Origin: Paenarthrobacter histidinolovorans
GTDB lineage: Bacteria > Actinomycetota > Actinomycetes > Actinomycetales > Micrococcaceae
Length of the DNA stretch: 64,000 nt
Direction of reading: 5' to 3'
Assembly: GCF_014647595.1 (NCBI RefSeq)
Contig: NZ_BMPM01000007.1
Location: 62,001-126,000 of the forward strand
The notes below the pieces were generated by a model, which ran no database searches, was not told the DNA's origin, and saw only the letters and a program-made list of their open reading frames with translations. Position numbers and translations under genes: made by a program. Below, one piece after another: positions 17,353 to 25,508 of this stretch; position 1 is the first letter of the stretch; the number at the start of each line of letters is the position of its first letter.

Positions 17353-17721
17353 CTATGCCCGGGTGTTCTTGTCCCTGCGCTTTTGAGCGATGAAAAGGAC
17401 AACGGCAGCGACAACCAGGATTGCTGCAGCGATGCCAACGGCCATGGGTGCGTTGTCATCGTTGGGTTTGACCTGTTCCGGCGTGGTTGAAGTTGCCGGA
17501 GCAGGTGTGCTGGATGGCTGAGACGCGTCGGGCGCCGGTGAAGGTGTGGCGCTGCCGGTTTGGGCCGGGGTTTGAACGGTGACGGTGGTGGTCTCCTTGG
17601 CCGGAACCGTCGCTTCCAAGGCGTTGTGAGCCTGCGCTGGGCCCGCGGCGACGGCAAGGACAAGAACGGCGGCGCCAAGGGCCAGGCGGGTGCGGAGGAA
17701 GCAAGCAGTGGAGAGTTTCAT
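17353..17721 (-). CDS. CopC-like exported protein lacking the copper domain
   Basis: From the ATG at 17721 the product is 122 residues. It has a signal peptide (LALGAAVLVLAVAAGPAQA) whose predicted cleavage leaves an N-terminal His (HNALEATVPA), exactly as in CopC proteins, where that His binds copper. In CopC a beta-barrel of about 95 residues would follow. Here the sequence goes straight to a Thr/Ser/Pro-rich linker, then a membrane anchor (MAVGIAAAILVVAAVVLFIA) and a basic tail. It looks like an in-frame loss of the copper domain, or a protein reduced to an anchored N-terminal His. It is the last gene of a leftward metal-related group. Confidence 0.65.
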   Translation of the reverse strand: MKLSTACFLRTRLALGAAVLVLAVAAGPAQAHNALEATVPAKETTTVTVQTPAQTGSATPSPAPDASQPSSTPAPATSTTPEQVKPNDDNAPMAVGIAAAILVVAAVVLFIAQKRRDKNTRA

Positions 17722-17836
17722 TGGATGTTCTGCAATTCTGCTGTTCGGCCAGGGGCCGCTGGGTGGCGAAGCCGCTCCGTAGCATCTGCCCGGAGCGCTG
17801 CCGGGCACTGAACCGGCCCGGTTGGCGGAGGGTCAG

Positions 17837-18523
17837 TTATTTTGCGGCTTCGGCCACGAGTTGGCGGAACTGTTCCTTGGTGTCGAGGGTGAGCATTTCA
17901 CCGTTGAGGAAAAACGTCGGTGTGCCCTTGACGCCCAGGCCCGTACCGTCGGCGATGTCTTTCTTGATTCGTTCCTTGGTCTTGTCGTCGGCCACCGCGG
18001 CGTCGTAGGCGCCAAGATCGAGGCCCAGTTCCCCGGCGAAAGTGCGGAAAAGAGGTGCTTGGGACTCCGTCTTCTCGCCCCACTGCGGCTGGGTTTCAAA
18101 CAATTTCGCGGACATCTGTTCGTACTTGCCCTGCTGGGCGGCTGCTTCCACGGCAAGGGCTGCGGTGGCCGAATTACGGTGGGCCGGCAACGGGAAGTAA
18201 CGGTGCACAAAGGTGACCCGGTCTCCGAATTCCTTCTTCAGTTCCTCGACCACCGGCTGCGCGGCAAGGCATGCTTCGCATTCGAAGTCCAGGAACTCCA
18301 CCAGCTGGGCCTTTTCGACGGCCGGTGAGGTGAGCCGATGGCTGTCTTCGCGGACTACCCGGGCTTCGGCGGCCGGTGTGGGTTCCGACGGCGCGGGTTT
18401 GTTCAGCGTGAATACGGTGTACCAGATCACGCCGACGGCAACGACGACAGCGAGCAGGACCCAGATGAAGACCCGGACTTTCCTGGCATTGTCCAAGGGC
18501 GGGGGCGTTTTGCTTTGCGTCAT
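17837..18523 (-). CDS. Membrane-anchored DsbA-family thioredoxin-like protein
   Basis: From the ATG at 18523 the product is 228 residues; the frame is open upstream to 18664 but would run far into the CDF gene. An N-terminal anchor (VFIWVLLAVVVAVGVIWYTVF) is followed by a thioredoxin-fold domain with the redox motif FECEAC (CxxC), the helical insertion and the cis-Pro loop KGTPTFFLNG. The family oxidises or isomerises disulfides outside the membrane. Its ATG overlaps the stop of the CDF gene by one base (TGATG), so the two are translationally coupled. A role in folding Cys-containing exported metal proteins is a plausible inference. Confidence 0.9.
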   Translation of the reverse strand: MTQSKTPPPLDNARKVRVFIWVLLAVVVAVGVIWYTVFTLNKPAPSEPTPAAEARVVREDSHRLTSPAVEKAQLVEFLDFECEACLAAQPVVEELKKEFGDRVTFVHRYFPLPAHRNSATAALAVEAAAQQGKYEQMSAKLFETQPQWGEKTESQAPLFRTFAGELGLDLGAYDAAVADDKTKERIKKDIADGTGLGVKGTPTFFLNGEMLTLDTKEQFRQLVAEAAK

Positions 18524-19440
18524 CAGTGGTGGATGCTTTCCTGGTCGCGGTGGGAGGCTGGTTCGATCTGGAAGGTGGAGTGTTCGACGCTGATGTCGAA
18601 GTGCTGGGCGAGGCATGCCTGCAGCTCGGAGAGGATGCCGGCAGCGTGTCCGTCGGTGAGGCATTTGTCTTCCACTGAGACATGGGCCGAGAGCACCGGG
18701 GTTCCGGAGGCCACAAGCGAAGCGTGCAGGTCGTGCACGTCGATGACGTGGGGGAGGGCCAGGATGTGCTCGCGCACCTTGGCCAGGTCCAGGCCGTCGG
18801 GGGTGGATTCCATCAGCACGTTCACGGTATCGCGCAGCAACTTCAGGGTCCGGGGGATGATCAGGACGCCGATAAGCAAGGACACCAGGGCGTCGGCCTG
18901 AAGCCAGCCGGTGACGGCAATGACGATGGCTGCGATGATGACCGCCACGGATCCGAGAGCGTCGTTGAGGACCTCAAGAAAGGCGGCTTTCATGTTGAAG
19001 TTGTGGTTCCGGCCGGACGCCAGGATCACCAGGCCCACGGCGTTGCCGGCCAGGCCAATGATGCCGAACCAGAGCATCGTGGACCCTCCGATTTCGGGTG
19101 GTTCGAACAGCCTGCGGATGCCCTCGACGATCACGAAACCGCCGACGGCGAGCAGCAAAGCCGCCTGCCCGGCAGCGGCGATGATTTCGGCGCGCTTGTA
19201 ACCCCAGGTCCGTTTCATCGTGGCGGGCTTCATGGCCAGGGACGCGGCGACGAGTGCTATCAACAGCCCGGCAGAATCGGTGAACATGTGCCCGGCATCC
19301 GCCAGCAGCGCAAGGCTCCCGGTCAGGACGGCGCCGATGATTTCGGCAATCATCACGGTAAAGGTGATGGCGAAGACCGTGATTAATTTGCTGCGCCGGG
19401 TGCTGGCTTCGGCGGCGTGGTCGTGCCCGTGACCGCTCAT
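18523..19440 (-). CDS. Cation diffusion facilitator (CDF) metal exporter
   Basis: The 305-residue protein begins with GHGHDHAAE and has six membrane segments with the CDF signature LLADAGHMFTDSAGLL. The second metal-site Asp is in LEVLNDALGSVAV, and a C-terminal cytoplasmic domain ends in SHRDQESIHH. It exports zinc, cobalt, cadmium or related ions. The gene is coupled to the DsbA-like gene downstream and overlaps a small upstream frame by 4 bases. The nearby ArsR/SmtB-type gene, transcribed the other way, is the likely metal-responsive regulator. It differs in sequence from the CDF gene at 1862-2782. Confidence 0.93.
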   Translation of the reverse strand: MSGHGHDHAAEASTRRSKLITVFAITFTVMIAEIIGAVLTGSLALLADAGHMFTDSAGLLIALVAASLAMKPATMKRTWGYKRAEIIAAAGQAALLLAVGGFVIVEGIRRLFEPPEIGGSTMLWFGIIGLAGNAVGLVILASGRNHNFNMKAAFLEVLNDALGSVAVIIAAIVIAVTGWLQADALVSLLIGVLIIPRTLKLLRDTVNVLMESTPDGLDLAKVREHILALPHVIDVHDLHASLVASGTPVLSAHVSVEDKCLTDGHAAGILSELQACLAQHFDISVEHSTFQIEPASHRDQESIHH

Positions 19441-19577
19441 GCCCGGGCCTCCCGGATGGCCAGGGAGATGATGGCACCTCCGGCCATCCTGGGAGTCGCG
19501 CCCGTCATGCCCAGCTGCCGCAATTCAAGTGTTATGGCAGGGCTCCCGCTGCTGGCAAGGAAGGCTTTCAAAGTCAC
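19437..19577 (-). CDS. Possible 46-residue leader or small protein coupled to the CDF gene
   Basis: A GTG at 19577 is preceded by AAGGAG with a 5-base spacer and opens a 46-codon frame (VTLKAFLASSGSPAITLEL at the start). Its TGA overlaps the ATG of the CDF gene as ATGA. The site quality and the overlap argue for translation, perhaps to couple ribosomes to the exporter gene. The product has no recognisable domain, and chance cannot be ruled out. Confidence 0.35.
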   Translation of the reverse strand: MTLKAFLASSGSPAITLELRQLGMTGATPRMAGGAIISLAIREARA

Positions 19578-19796
19578 AATGGCTCCTTGGCGCTGGTCCC
19601 GGGCCCGGCCCCGATCGGCCCGGAATTGGGACGTGCCAGACAGTCCGGCACCATCACAGAATATATGTAGAGTTGTTCAGACGTTAATTCGTGGCCAATC
19701 CAAGGCGCAGCCGGGCTTCCTGGGTCTGCCGTTCTTTAGGCGGCCGCCAGGACAAGACAAATGCGACGCATTAGCAGGTAGGGGTAGTCTTGATGA

Positions 19797-20222
19797 ATGA
19801 CTGGAACAGCACGGGCACTGCGGACGACGCCCCGTCGGGCCGGCGCCGATTGCGCAGTCCGCTTGGTCGACGCCGACCGGGTCGAGGCGGTCAGAGCGCG
19901 GATGCCGGCCGAGTCGGACGTGGGCGATCTTGCCGTAATCTTCGGGCTACTCTCGGACCCTGGGCGAGTGAGGATCCTCATCGCCTTGCTCGACGGCGAA
20001 ATGTGCGTGTGCGATCTGGCTGCCACCACAGGACTGAGCGAGTCCGCGGTTTCCCATGCACTCCGGCTGCTGCGCGGACCGCGCGTGGTGCAGGTCCGTC
20101 GCGCTGGTCGGATGGCTTACTACTCCCTGGCGGACTCGCACGTGCGGATGCTGCTCGATCTGGGGCTCACGCACGTCGGACACGCTGGCCAAGGACGACT
20201 CCAAGCGGTCAGCAACAGCTAA
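19797..20222 (+). CDS. ArsR/SmtB-family metal-responsive repressor
   Basis: The 141-residue protein has the winged-helix core IFGLLSDPGRVRILIALLDGEMCVCDLAATTGLSESAVSHALRLLR. Two sets of possible metal ligands are visible. Cys70 and Cys72 in the MCVCDLA motif, with Cys19 near the N-terminus, match the alpha-3N site of CadC-like sensors. Asp113, His115, His126 and His129 match the alpha-5 spacing DxH-x10-HxxH of SmtB/CzrA zinc sensors. The protein probably leaves the DNA when metal binds and so derepresses the divergent CDF/DsbA unit and the ctaG-like gene 45 bases downstream. The exact start is uncertain; the ATG at 19797 is used. Confidence 0.88.
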   Translation: MTGTARALRTTPRRAGADCAVRLVDADRVEAVRARMPAESDVGDLAVIFGLLSDPGRVRILIALLDGEMCVCDLAATTGLSESAVSHALRLLRGPRVVQVRRAGRMAYYSLADSHVRMLLDLGLTHVGHAGQGRLQAVSNS

Positions 20223-20267
20223 CGGCCACACCGGAACAGCGCGCGTTCACCAGAAGGGTGTACTGAG

Positions 20268-21236
20268 TTGGGCGAGCCCGGAATCGACGGCCCCGTCTGG
20301 CTTCCATTGCTGCCACCCTCGCTGGGGGAGTACCTCGCCCCGAACATTCAGCCGGTTCCGCTGATTCCAGCCCTGACGCTGCTCGCAGCGGCCTTCTACC
20401 TTGCCGGCGCCATCAGTCTCTGGCGCAAGGGCCGGCGCTGGTCGCCGGTCAGAACAGCATCCTTCCTGCTCGGCTGCCTGGCCATCATCATCGTGATGGG
20501 GGCGGGCATCGAGGGGTACGGGCTGCGAATGTTCTCCATCTTCATGTTCCAGCAGCTGACACTGATGATGGCCGTGCCTCCGCTGCTGGTCATCGGATCT
20601 CCTGGCACCTTGCTGCTACGGTCAACCCCGCATGGCCGCTTCGGTCGGCCGGCGTTGAGAGCGGCCATCTGGGGCCTGCGTTCCCGGTGGGGCCGGTTGG
20701 CCATCCATCCGGCCTTCATGGTGCCGCTGTTCCTGTTGAGCTTCTACGGCGTCTATTTTTCCGGCCTCGCCGATCTGCTGCTGCCTAACTGGTATGGCCA
20801 CGTGGGGCTGGAAGTGCTGTTTCTTGCGGCCGGCATCCTGTTCACAGTGCCCCTGATCTCTGCGGACCCGCTGCCGACCCGGCAGACCCACTTCGGCCGG
20901 ATGCTGGATATCTTCGCTGAGATGCCGCTGCACGCCTTCTTTGGCGTGGTCATCATGATGGCCACCGCTCCGATGGTTAAATTCTTCGCCACACCACCGG
21001 CGGGTTGGAGCCTGGACCCGATGCAGGACCAGGGCATTGCCGGTGGACTGGCCTGGTCCTACGGCGAGCTGCCGGGAGTGCTGTTGCTCATGTTCATCCT
21101 GGTGCGCTGGCAGCGGGACGAGACCCGGGGATGGGCCAGGGCTGACCGCAGGTCTGCCGTGGCAGGAGACCCTGAGCTGGACGCCTACAACGCATACCTG
21201 CGGCAACTGGCCAACCGTCCGATGCGCCGGCAGTGA
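20268..21236 (+). CDS. CtaG-like cytochrome c oxidase assembly membrane protein
   Basis: The 322-residue protein, read from a TTG at 20268 after AGAAGGG, has about seven to eight membrane segments. It carries the caa3-type CtaG features: SIFMFQQLTLMMAVPPLLVIGSPGTLLLRS, then FYGVYFSGLADLLLPNWYGHVG, and a C-terminal MPLHAFFGVVIMMATAPMV. Such proteins are linked to copper handling and oxidase assembly and are often found with CopC/CopD proteins. Its position behind the metal sensor and near the CopC-like gene supports a metal role. The stop codon lies inside the first unit of a short tandem repeat. Confidence 0.85.
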   Translation: MGEPGIDGPVWLPLLPPSLGEYLAPNIQPVPLIPALTLLAAAFYLAGAISLWRKGRRWSPVRTASFLLGCLAIIIVMGAGIEGYGLRMFSIFMFQQLTLMMAVPPLLVIGSPGTLLLRSTPHGRFGRPALRAAIWGLRSRWGRLAIHPAFMVPLFLLSFYGVYFSGLADLLLPNWYGHVGLEVLFLAAGILFTVPLISADPLPTRQTHFGRMLDIFAEMPLHAFFGVVIMMATAPMVKFFATPPAGWSLDPMQDQGIAGGLAWSYGELPGVLLLMFILVRWQRDETRGWARADRRSAVAGDPELDAYNAYLRQLANRPMRRQ

Positions 21237-21290
21237 AGATACGCCGGCAGTGAAGGTGCCCGGCAGTGACGGTGCGCCGGCAGTGAATGG
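21224..21290 (+). repeat. Four tandem copies of a 16-17-base repeat over the ctaG stop codon
   Basis: The units are GCGCCGGCAGTGAAGAT (21224-21240), ACGCCGGCAGTGAAGGT (21241-21257), GCCCGGCAGTGACGGT (21258-21273) and GCGCCGGCAGTGAATGG (21274-21290). The first unit contains the gene's last codons and TGA stop. Each later unit repeats a TGA but not in a constant frame. Confidence 0.8.
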
Positions 21291-21295
21291 GCCGC

Positions 21296-21730
21296 TCAGC
21301 CCCTGTTGCGGTGCATCATCCGGTAGGTGAGTTCTGCGAGGAGTTCCTCGTCGGAAAGGTGCGAGGCCCGGGCGACGGGTGCCGCGGGAACGGCGACGCG
21401 TGGTGGTCCCTGCCGCGAGTCGTCACCGGAGCGCATGTCATCCGGCGTGATCATGTCGGGCGCGAAGTTAGACTTGCCTTTAAGGACTTCGGACACCGAG
21501 CCTGCCCGCCAGCCCAGGGCGTGCTCAAGTTTGCGTTGGTTGATTTCCTGCGTGCGCCGGGTGCCTGATTCCAGTGTCCGCACTGTCTTGATGGCGGTTC
21601 CTGCTTGTTTGGCCAGCTGCACCTGACTCAAACCTTGGGCGAGGCGTTCTTCCTTGATCAGCCGTCCAATGGTCTGCAGTGCTTCGAGTTCATCCACGCT
21701 TCCCACTGTTCCATAGGCAATACTAGGCAA
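21296..21730 (-). CDS. XRE-family helix-turn-helix regulator
   Basis: The 144-residue protein has a Cro/C1-type HTH at residues 20-75: IGRLIKEERLAQGLSQVQLAKQAGTAIKTVRTLESG. A tail follows that includes HLSDEELLAELTYRMMHRNRG, a short motif seen at the end of many actinobacterial XRE proteins. The ATG at 21730 is used; a GTG about twelve codons later (VDELEAL) is an alternative. It is divergent from the second ABC operon but is unlikely to control it, because that operon has a LacI regulator and operator. Confidence 0.85.
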   Translation of the reverse strand: MPSIAYGTVGSVDELEALQTIGRLIKEERLAQGLSQVQLAKQAGTAIKTVRTLESGTRRTQEINQRKLEHALGWRAGSVSEVLKGKSNFAPDMITPDDMRSGDDSRQGPPRVAVPAAPVARASHLSDEELLAELTYRMMHRNRG

Positions 21731-21851
21731 TCAAATCGACCCCGCGCCGCAGCCTTCCCTAAGCGCTCCGATATCTGCTGGAAGACCACCCTTTTCGCGG
21801 GTGTTCGACAACAATAATCAGGCTACTTTGTATCGTTGTGGTCACGACGCG

Positions 21852-21865
21852 TGTAAGCGCTTGCA
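21852..21865. promoter_or_regulatory. LacI-type operator upstream of the second ABC operon
   Basis: TGTAAGCGCTTGCA is a near-perfect palindrome (one mismatch) with the central CG typical of LacI/GalR-family operators. It lies 87 bases ahead of the binding-protein gene. The LacI-type gene at the end of this operon is the natural candidate to bind it. Confidence 0.75.
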
Positions 21866-21952
21866 TTTTGCCTCACCCCGTGACTATTGTGAGCCTCACC
21901 ACATCAACCGCACCGCGGAAAAACCTGGTCCACTCACCGAGGAGTTCCCAGC

Positions 21953-23245
21953 ATGAAATCCAAAAAGTTCCTGCTTCCGGCAGCTGTAGCCGGAGTCCTG
22001 GCTCTGTCCCTGACCGCCTGTGGTGGCGGCGGGGGTGGCGGCGGCACCAGTTCCGGCGGTGCCAGCGGCGACGCAGCCAACAACCTTGACGGCCGCGGGC
22101 CGATCACCTACGTCCAAGGCAAGGACAACAGCAACGTTGTCCGGCCGCTCATCGAAAAGTGGAACGCAGCCCATCCGGACGAGAAAGTAACGTTCAAGGA
22201 GCAGTCGGACCAGGCCGACCAGCAGCACGATGATCTGGTCCAGAACTTCCAGGCAAAGAACGCCAACTACGACGTCATGAGCGTAGACCTGATCTGGGTG
22301 GCAGAATTTGCTGCCAAGGGCTGGCTGCAGCCGCTCAAGGACAAGACCGCAATCTCCACAGACGGCATGCTTGAGTCCACCGTCAAGAGCGCGACGTACA
22401 ACAACACCCTCTACGCAGCTCCGCAGAGCTCGGACGGTGGCATCCTCTACTACCGTGGTGACCTGGTTCCCAACCCGCCCAAGACCTGGGACGAGATGAT
22501 GGGAATGTGCGAGATCGCCAAGCAGAACAACATCGGCTGCTACGCAGGCCAGTTCCAGAAGTATGAAGGCCTCACGGTCAACGCGGCTGAAGCCATCAAC
22601 TCCGCCGGTGGCAAGATCGTTGACGATTCCGGCAAGGCAGCTGTGAACTCCGCTGAAGCCAAGGCAGGCCTGACCAACCTGGTGAACGCATACAAGGATG
22701 GCAACATCCCCACAGAGGCAATCACCTTCCAGGAAGAGCAGGGACGCCAGGCCTTCGAAGCCGGCAAGCTGCTGTTCCACCGCAACTGGCCGTACGTGTA
22801 CAACCTGGCCAAGACTGATGGTTCGTCCACTGTGAAGGACACGTTCAAGATGGCTCCCCTCCCGGGCAAGGACGGCCCTGGCGCATCTTCGCTTGGTGGC
22901 CACAACATCGCCATGAGCGTGTACTCCAAGAACAAGGCAACGGTTGCGGACTTCATCAAGTTCATCACCAGCGAGGAAACCCAGCGTTTCTACGCCACCC
23001 AGGGTTCGCTGGCCCCTGTCCTGACCAAGCTGTATGACGATCAGGAACTCGTGACCAAGCTGCCGTACCTCCCGGTGCTGAAAACGTCCATCGAGAACGC
23101 GGTTCCGCGTCCCGTGACGCCGTTCTACCCCGCCGTCACCAAGGCTGTGCAGGATAACGCCTACGCCGCCCTCAAGGGAGAGAAGACCGTGGACTCGGCG
23201 ATCTCCGACATGCAAGCGGCTATTGAGTCGGCCGGAGCTAAGTAA
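21953..23245 (+). CDS. Sugar ABC transporter substrate-binding lipoprotein
   Basis: The 430-residue protein has a lipoprotein signal (LLPAAVAGVLALSLTAC) followed by eight Gly residues and a linker. The mature part is a family-1 binding protein similar to trehalose/maltose and alpha-glucoside binders: NYDVMSVDLIWVAEFAAKGWLQPL, APQSSDGGILYYRGDL and FEAGKLLFHRNWPYVY. It delivers sugar to the two permeases encoded downstream. A hairpin lies between it and the first permease gene, as often seen where the binding protein must be made in excess. The likely regulator is LacI-type. The exact sugar is not evident. Confidence 0.94.
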   Translation: MKSKKFLLPAAVAGVLALSLTACGGGGGGGGTSSGGASGDAANNLDGRGPITYVQGKDNSNVVRPLIEKWNAAHPDEKVTFKEQSDQADQQHDDLVQNFQAKNANYDVMSVDLIWVAEFAAKGWLQPLKDKTAISTDGMLESTVKSATYNNTLYAAPQSSDGGILYYRGDLVPNPPKTWDEMMGMCEIAKQNNIGCYAGQFQKYEGLTVNAAEAINSAGGKIVDDSGKAAVNSAEAKAGLTNLVNAYKDGNIPTEAITFQEEQGRQAFEAGKLLFHRNWPYVYNLAKTDGSSTVKDTFKMAPLPGKDGPGASSLGGHNIAMSVYSKNKATVADFIKFITSEETQRFYATQGSLAPVLTKLYDDQELVTKLPYLPVLKTSIENAVPRPVTPFYPAVTKAVQDNAYAALKGEKTVDSAISDMQAAIESAGAK

Positions 23246-23257
23246 CCACCCGGGCTT

Positions 23258-23298
23258 CAGTCCGGCTGCCTGTCCCTGAGGGGCGGGCAGCCGGACTG
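23258..23298 (+). terminator. Intercistronic hairpin after the binding-protein gene
   Basis: CAGTCCGGCTGCC (23258-23270) and GGCAGCCGGACTG (23286-23298) form a perfect 13-base stem with a GC-rich loop and no T-run. In this position such hairpins usually protect the upstream binding-protein message or reduce read-through into the permease genes. Confidence 0.7.
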
Positions 23299-23333
23299 CC
23301 GGCCACGGCCTTCTCCCTGACAGGAGTCTTGAC

Positions 23334-24353
23334 ATGTCAACAGAATTACAAAAACCAGACGCGACGGCGGCTACCGGACACACGATGCCGAGCCGCGAAA
23401 GCGCCGATCGAAAGCAACTCACGCAGGGCCGCTGGGCGTACACCCTCCTGGCGCCGTCGCTCATCCTGCTGGCGATTGTGATCATCTACCCGGTGCTCAA
23501 CGCCATCATCATGTCCTTCCAGAAGGACTCCGGCCTCGATCCGGCCACGGGTTTCTTCTCCGAGGGCGGGCCGGCGGGCTTTGAAAACTACACGCACTGG
23601 CTGCTGCAGCAATGCACGGCCCCCGGTGGCGGCTCGCTTGCCTGCCCTCCGGGCACACTCGGAGCCCAGTTCTGGGACTCCATGGGCACTACCTTCTTCT
23701 TCACGGTGGTTACCGTGGCATTTGAGACCGTTCTTGGCTTCTGGATGGCTGTCATCATGGCCCGCGCCTTCCGCGGACGCAGCCTGATCCGTGCAGCTGT
23801 CCTGGTGCCCTGGGCCATCCCCACGGCTGTTACTGCCAAGCTTTGGTTCTTCATCTTCGCCTTCGAAGGCATCGCCAACAAGCTGTTCGGGACCCAGATC
23901 CTGTGGACCGGCTCGGAATGGCCTGCCAAGTGGGCCATCATCATTGCCGACGTCTGGAAGACCACTCCCTTCATGGCCCTCCTTATCCTGGCAGGCCTGC
24001 AGTTGATTCCGGACGAAGTCTATGAAGCCGCCAAGGTTGATGGGGCGTCCACCTGGCAGCGGTTCCGCCTGATCACCCTGCCGCTGGTGAAGCCGGCGCT
24101 GATGGTGGCCATCCTGTTCCGAGTTTTGGACGCACTGCGCATGTACGATCTCCCCGCCATCATGACCCAGGGCGCGAACGGCACCACCACGCTGTCCATC
24201 CTGGTTGTCCAACAAATCAGGCAAGGGTTCAATACAGCGGCGGCGCTATCGACCATTACATTCCTGGTGATCTTCCTTGTGGCCTTTATCTTCGTCCGCT
24301 TCCTCGGGGCGAATGCCGTGGATGCAGCCACATCTTCCGGAAAGGCCAAGTGA
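23334..24353 (+). CDS. ABC transporter permease, MalF type
   Basis: The 339-residue protein has a hydrophilic N-terminus of about 35 residues, six membrane segments and the EAA loop EAAKVDGASTWQRFRLITLPLVKP near residue 240. It pairs with the MalG-type permease encoded two bases downstream to form the sugar channel. A Cys-containing extracytoplasmic loop (LLQQCTAPGGGSLACPPG) could be closed by a disulfide. A GACAGGAG site precedes the ATG. Confidence 0.94.
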   Translation: MSTELQKPDATAATGHTMPSRESADRKQLTQGRWAYTLLAPSLILLAIVIIYPVLNAIIMSFQKDSGLDPATGFFSEGGPAGFENYTHWLLQQCTAPGGGSLACPPGTLGAQFWDSMGTTFFFTVVTVAFETVLGFWMAVIMARAFRGRSLIRAAVLVPWAIPTAVTAKLWFFIFAFEGIANKLFGTQILWTGSEWPAKWAIIIADVWKTTPFMALLILAGLQLIPDEVYEAAKVDGASTWQRFRLITLPLVKPALMVAILFRVLDALRMYDLPAIMTQGANGTTTLSILVVQQIRQGFNTAAALSTITFLVIFLVAFIFVRFLGANAVDAATSSGKAK

Positions 24354-24354
24354 G

Positions 24355-25239
24355 ATGAGCACAGCCACAGCTTCGAAGACCTCCACCAGCTCCGTGGAAC
24401 GGCCTAAACGGCCCTTCAATTGGGGGTCGCTGCGCACCTACATCAGCGCCGTCATCATCCTCATCTGGTGCATGGCGCCCTTCTACTGGATGCTGGTCAC
24501 CGCCTTCCGCGATGTGGGATACACGTTCGACACCACCCCGTTCTTTACCCACGTCACGTGGGATAACTTCGCGACGGTGTTCGACGAGAGCCTTGGCAAC
24601 CACTTTGGTCGCAACCTGTTGAACAGCCTGATCGTCGGCGCCGTGACCACAGTCGTCGCGCTGCTTGTTGGTGTTTTCGCGGCCTACGCCCTGGCCCGGC
24701 TGAATTTCCGGTTCAAGTTCGTAGTCCTCGGTTTCATCCTGGGTGCATCGATGTTCCCGGGCGTCGCCTTGGTTACCCCGCTGTTCCAGTTGTTCACCAA
24801 CATCGGTTGGTTCGGCACCTACCAGGCGCTGATCATTCCGAACATCTCCTTCGTTCTTCCGCTGACGGTCTACACGCTGACCTCCTTCTTCCGGGAGATG
24901 CCGTGGGAGCTTGAAGAAGCGGCGAGGATTGATGGCTGCACGCAGGGACAGGCCTTCCGGAAGGTGATCCTTCCTTTGGCAGCCCCGGCGACGTTCACCA
25001 CAGCGATCCTGGCGTTCATTGCGTCCTGGAATGAATTCCTTATTGCCAGCCAGTTGTCGAATGACTCAACCAAGACCGTCACAGTGGCCATCGCATACTT
25101 TGCCGGTGCCCAACCTCACCAGGAACCGTACACAGCCGTGATGGCCGCCGGTACCGTGGTGACCATTCCGTTGGTTGTCCTGGTGCTGATCTTCCAGCGC
25201 AAGATCGTGGCCGGCCTCACGGCAGGTGCTGTCAAGTGA
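24355..25239 (+). CDS. ABC transporter permease, MalG type
   Basis: The ATG at 24355 directly follows the previous stop (TGAGATG) and gives 294 residues; an open frame further upstream is only overlap with the first permease. Six membrane segments and the EAA loop EEAARIDGCTQGQAFRKVILPLAAP are present. No ATPase gene is in the operon, so an MsiK-like ATPase is expected from elsewhere. The stop overlaps the next small gene by 4 bases. Confidence 0.94.
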   Translation: MSTATASKTSTSSVERPKRPFNWGSLRTYISAVIILIWCMAPFYWMLVTAFRDVGYTFDTTPFFTHVTWDNFATVFDESLGNHFGRNLLNSLIVGAVTTVVALLVGVFAAYALARLNFRFKFVVLGFILGASMFPGVALVTPLFQLFTNIGWFGTYQALIIPNISFVLPLTVYTLTSFFREMPWELEEAARIDGCTQGQAFRKVILPLAAPATFTTAILAFIASWNEFLIASQLSNDSTKTVTVAIAYFAGAQPHQEPYTAVMAAGTVVTIPLVVLVLIFQRKIVAGLTAGAVK

Positions 25240-25508
25240 CAAGTTACGGAGATCGACGTCGGGCGTCCCCCGCAGCAAAGCCGGACCCGGGAACCAAACG
25301 GGTACGGTCTGCGGAGGACTTCGACATCATCATCGGGTTCCTCGCCTTCTGGGGCCTGGTGCTCCTGGTGGTCACTGTTTCGATGGAAGTCACAGGCCAG
25401 CCTGCCCTCGGCTGGGCGTTGGGCCTGCTGGCTGTTGTCCTCGCGCTCTGGGGCATGCTTCGCTTGCGGCGCAAGCTACCCCAGCGCACTACACGTCGGA
25501 TTGGTTGA
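25236..25508 (+). CDS. Small two-helix membrane protein of the sugar ABC operon
   Basis: The 90-residue protein starts at a GTG that overlaps the permease stop (GTGA). It has a basic N-terminus, two membrane segments (IIIGFLAFWGLVLLVVTVSM and LGWALGLLAVVLALWGMLRL) and a basic tail. Its overlap with the permease gene and its position before the lacI gene suggest an accessory role in this transporter, but no function is known. Confidence 0.75.
   Translation: MTSYGDRRRASPAAKPDPGTKRVRSAEDFDIIIGFLAFWGLVLLVVTVSMEVTGQPALGWALGLLAVVLALWGMLRLRRKLPQRTTRRIG

Noticed and set aside
19578..19700. SmtB-type operator in the ArsR upstream gap
   Set aside because: Only a weak half-site-like TTGTTCAGA is visible near 19.67 kb; no convincing 12-2-12 inverted repeat.
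21896..23485. 529-codon leftward open frame
   Set aside because: It mirrors the sugar-binding protein gene, which has a signal peptide, lipobox and family motifs.
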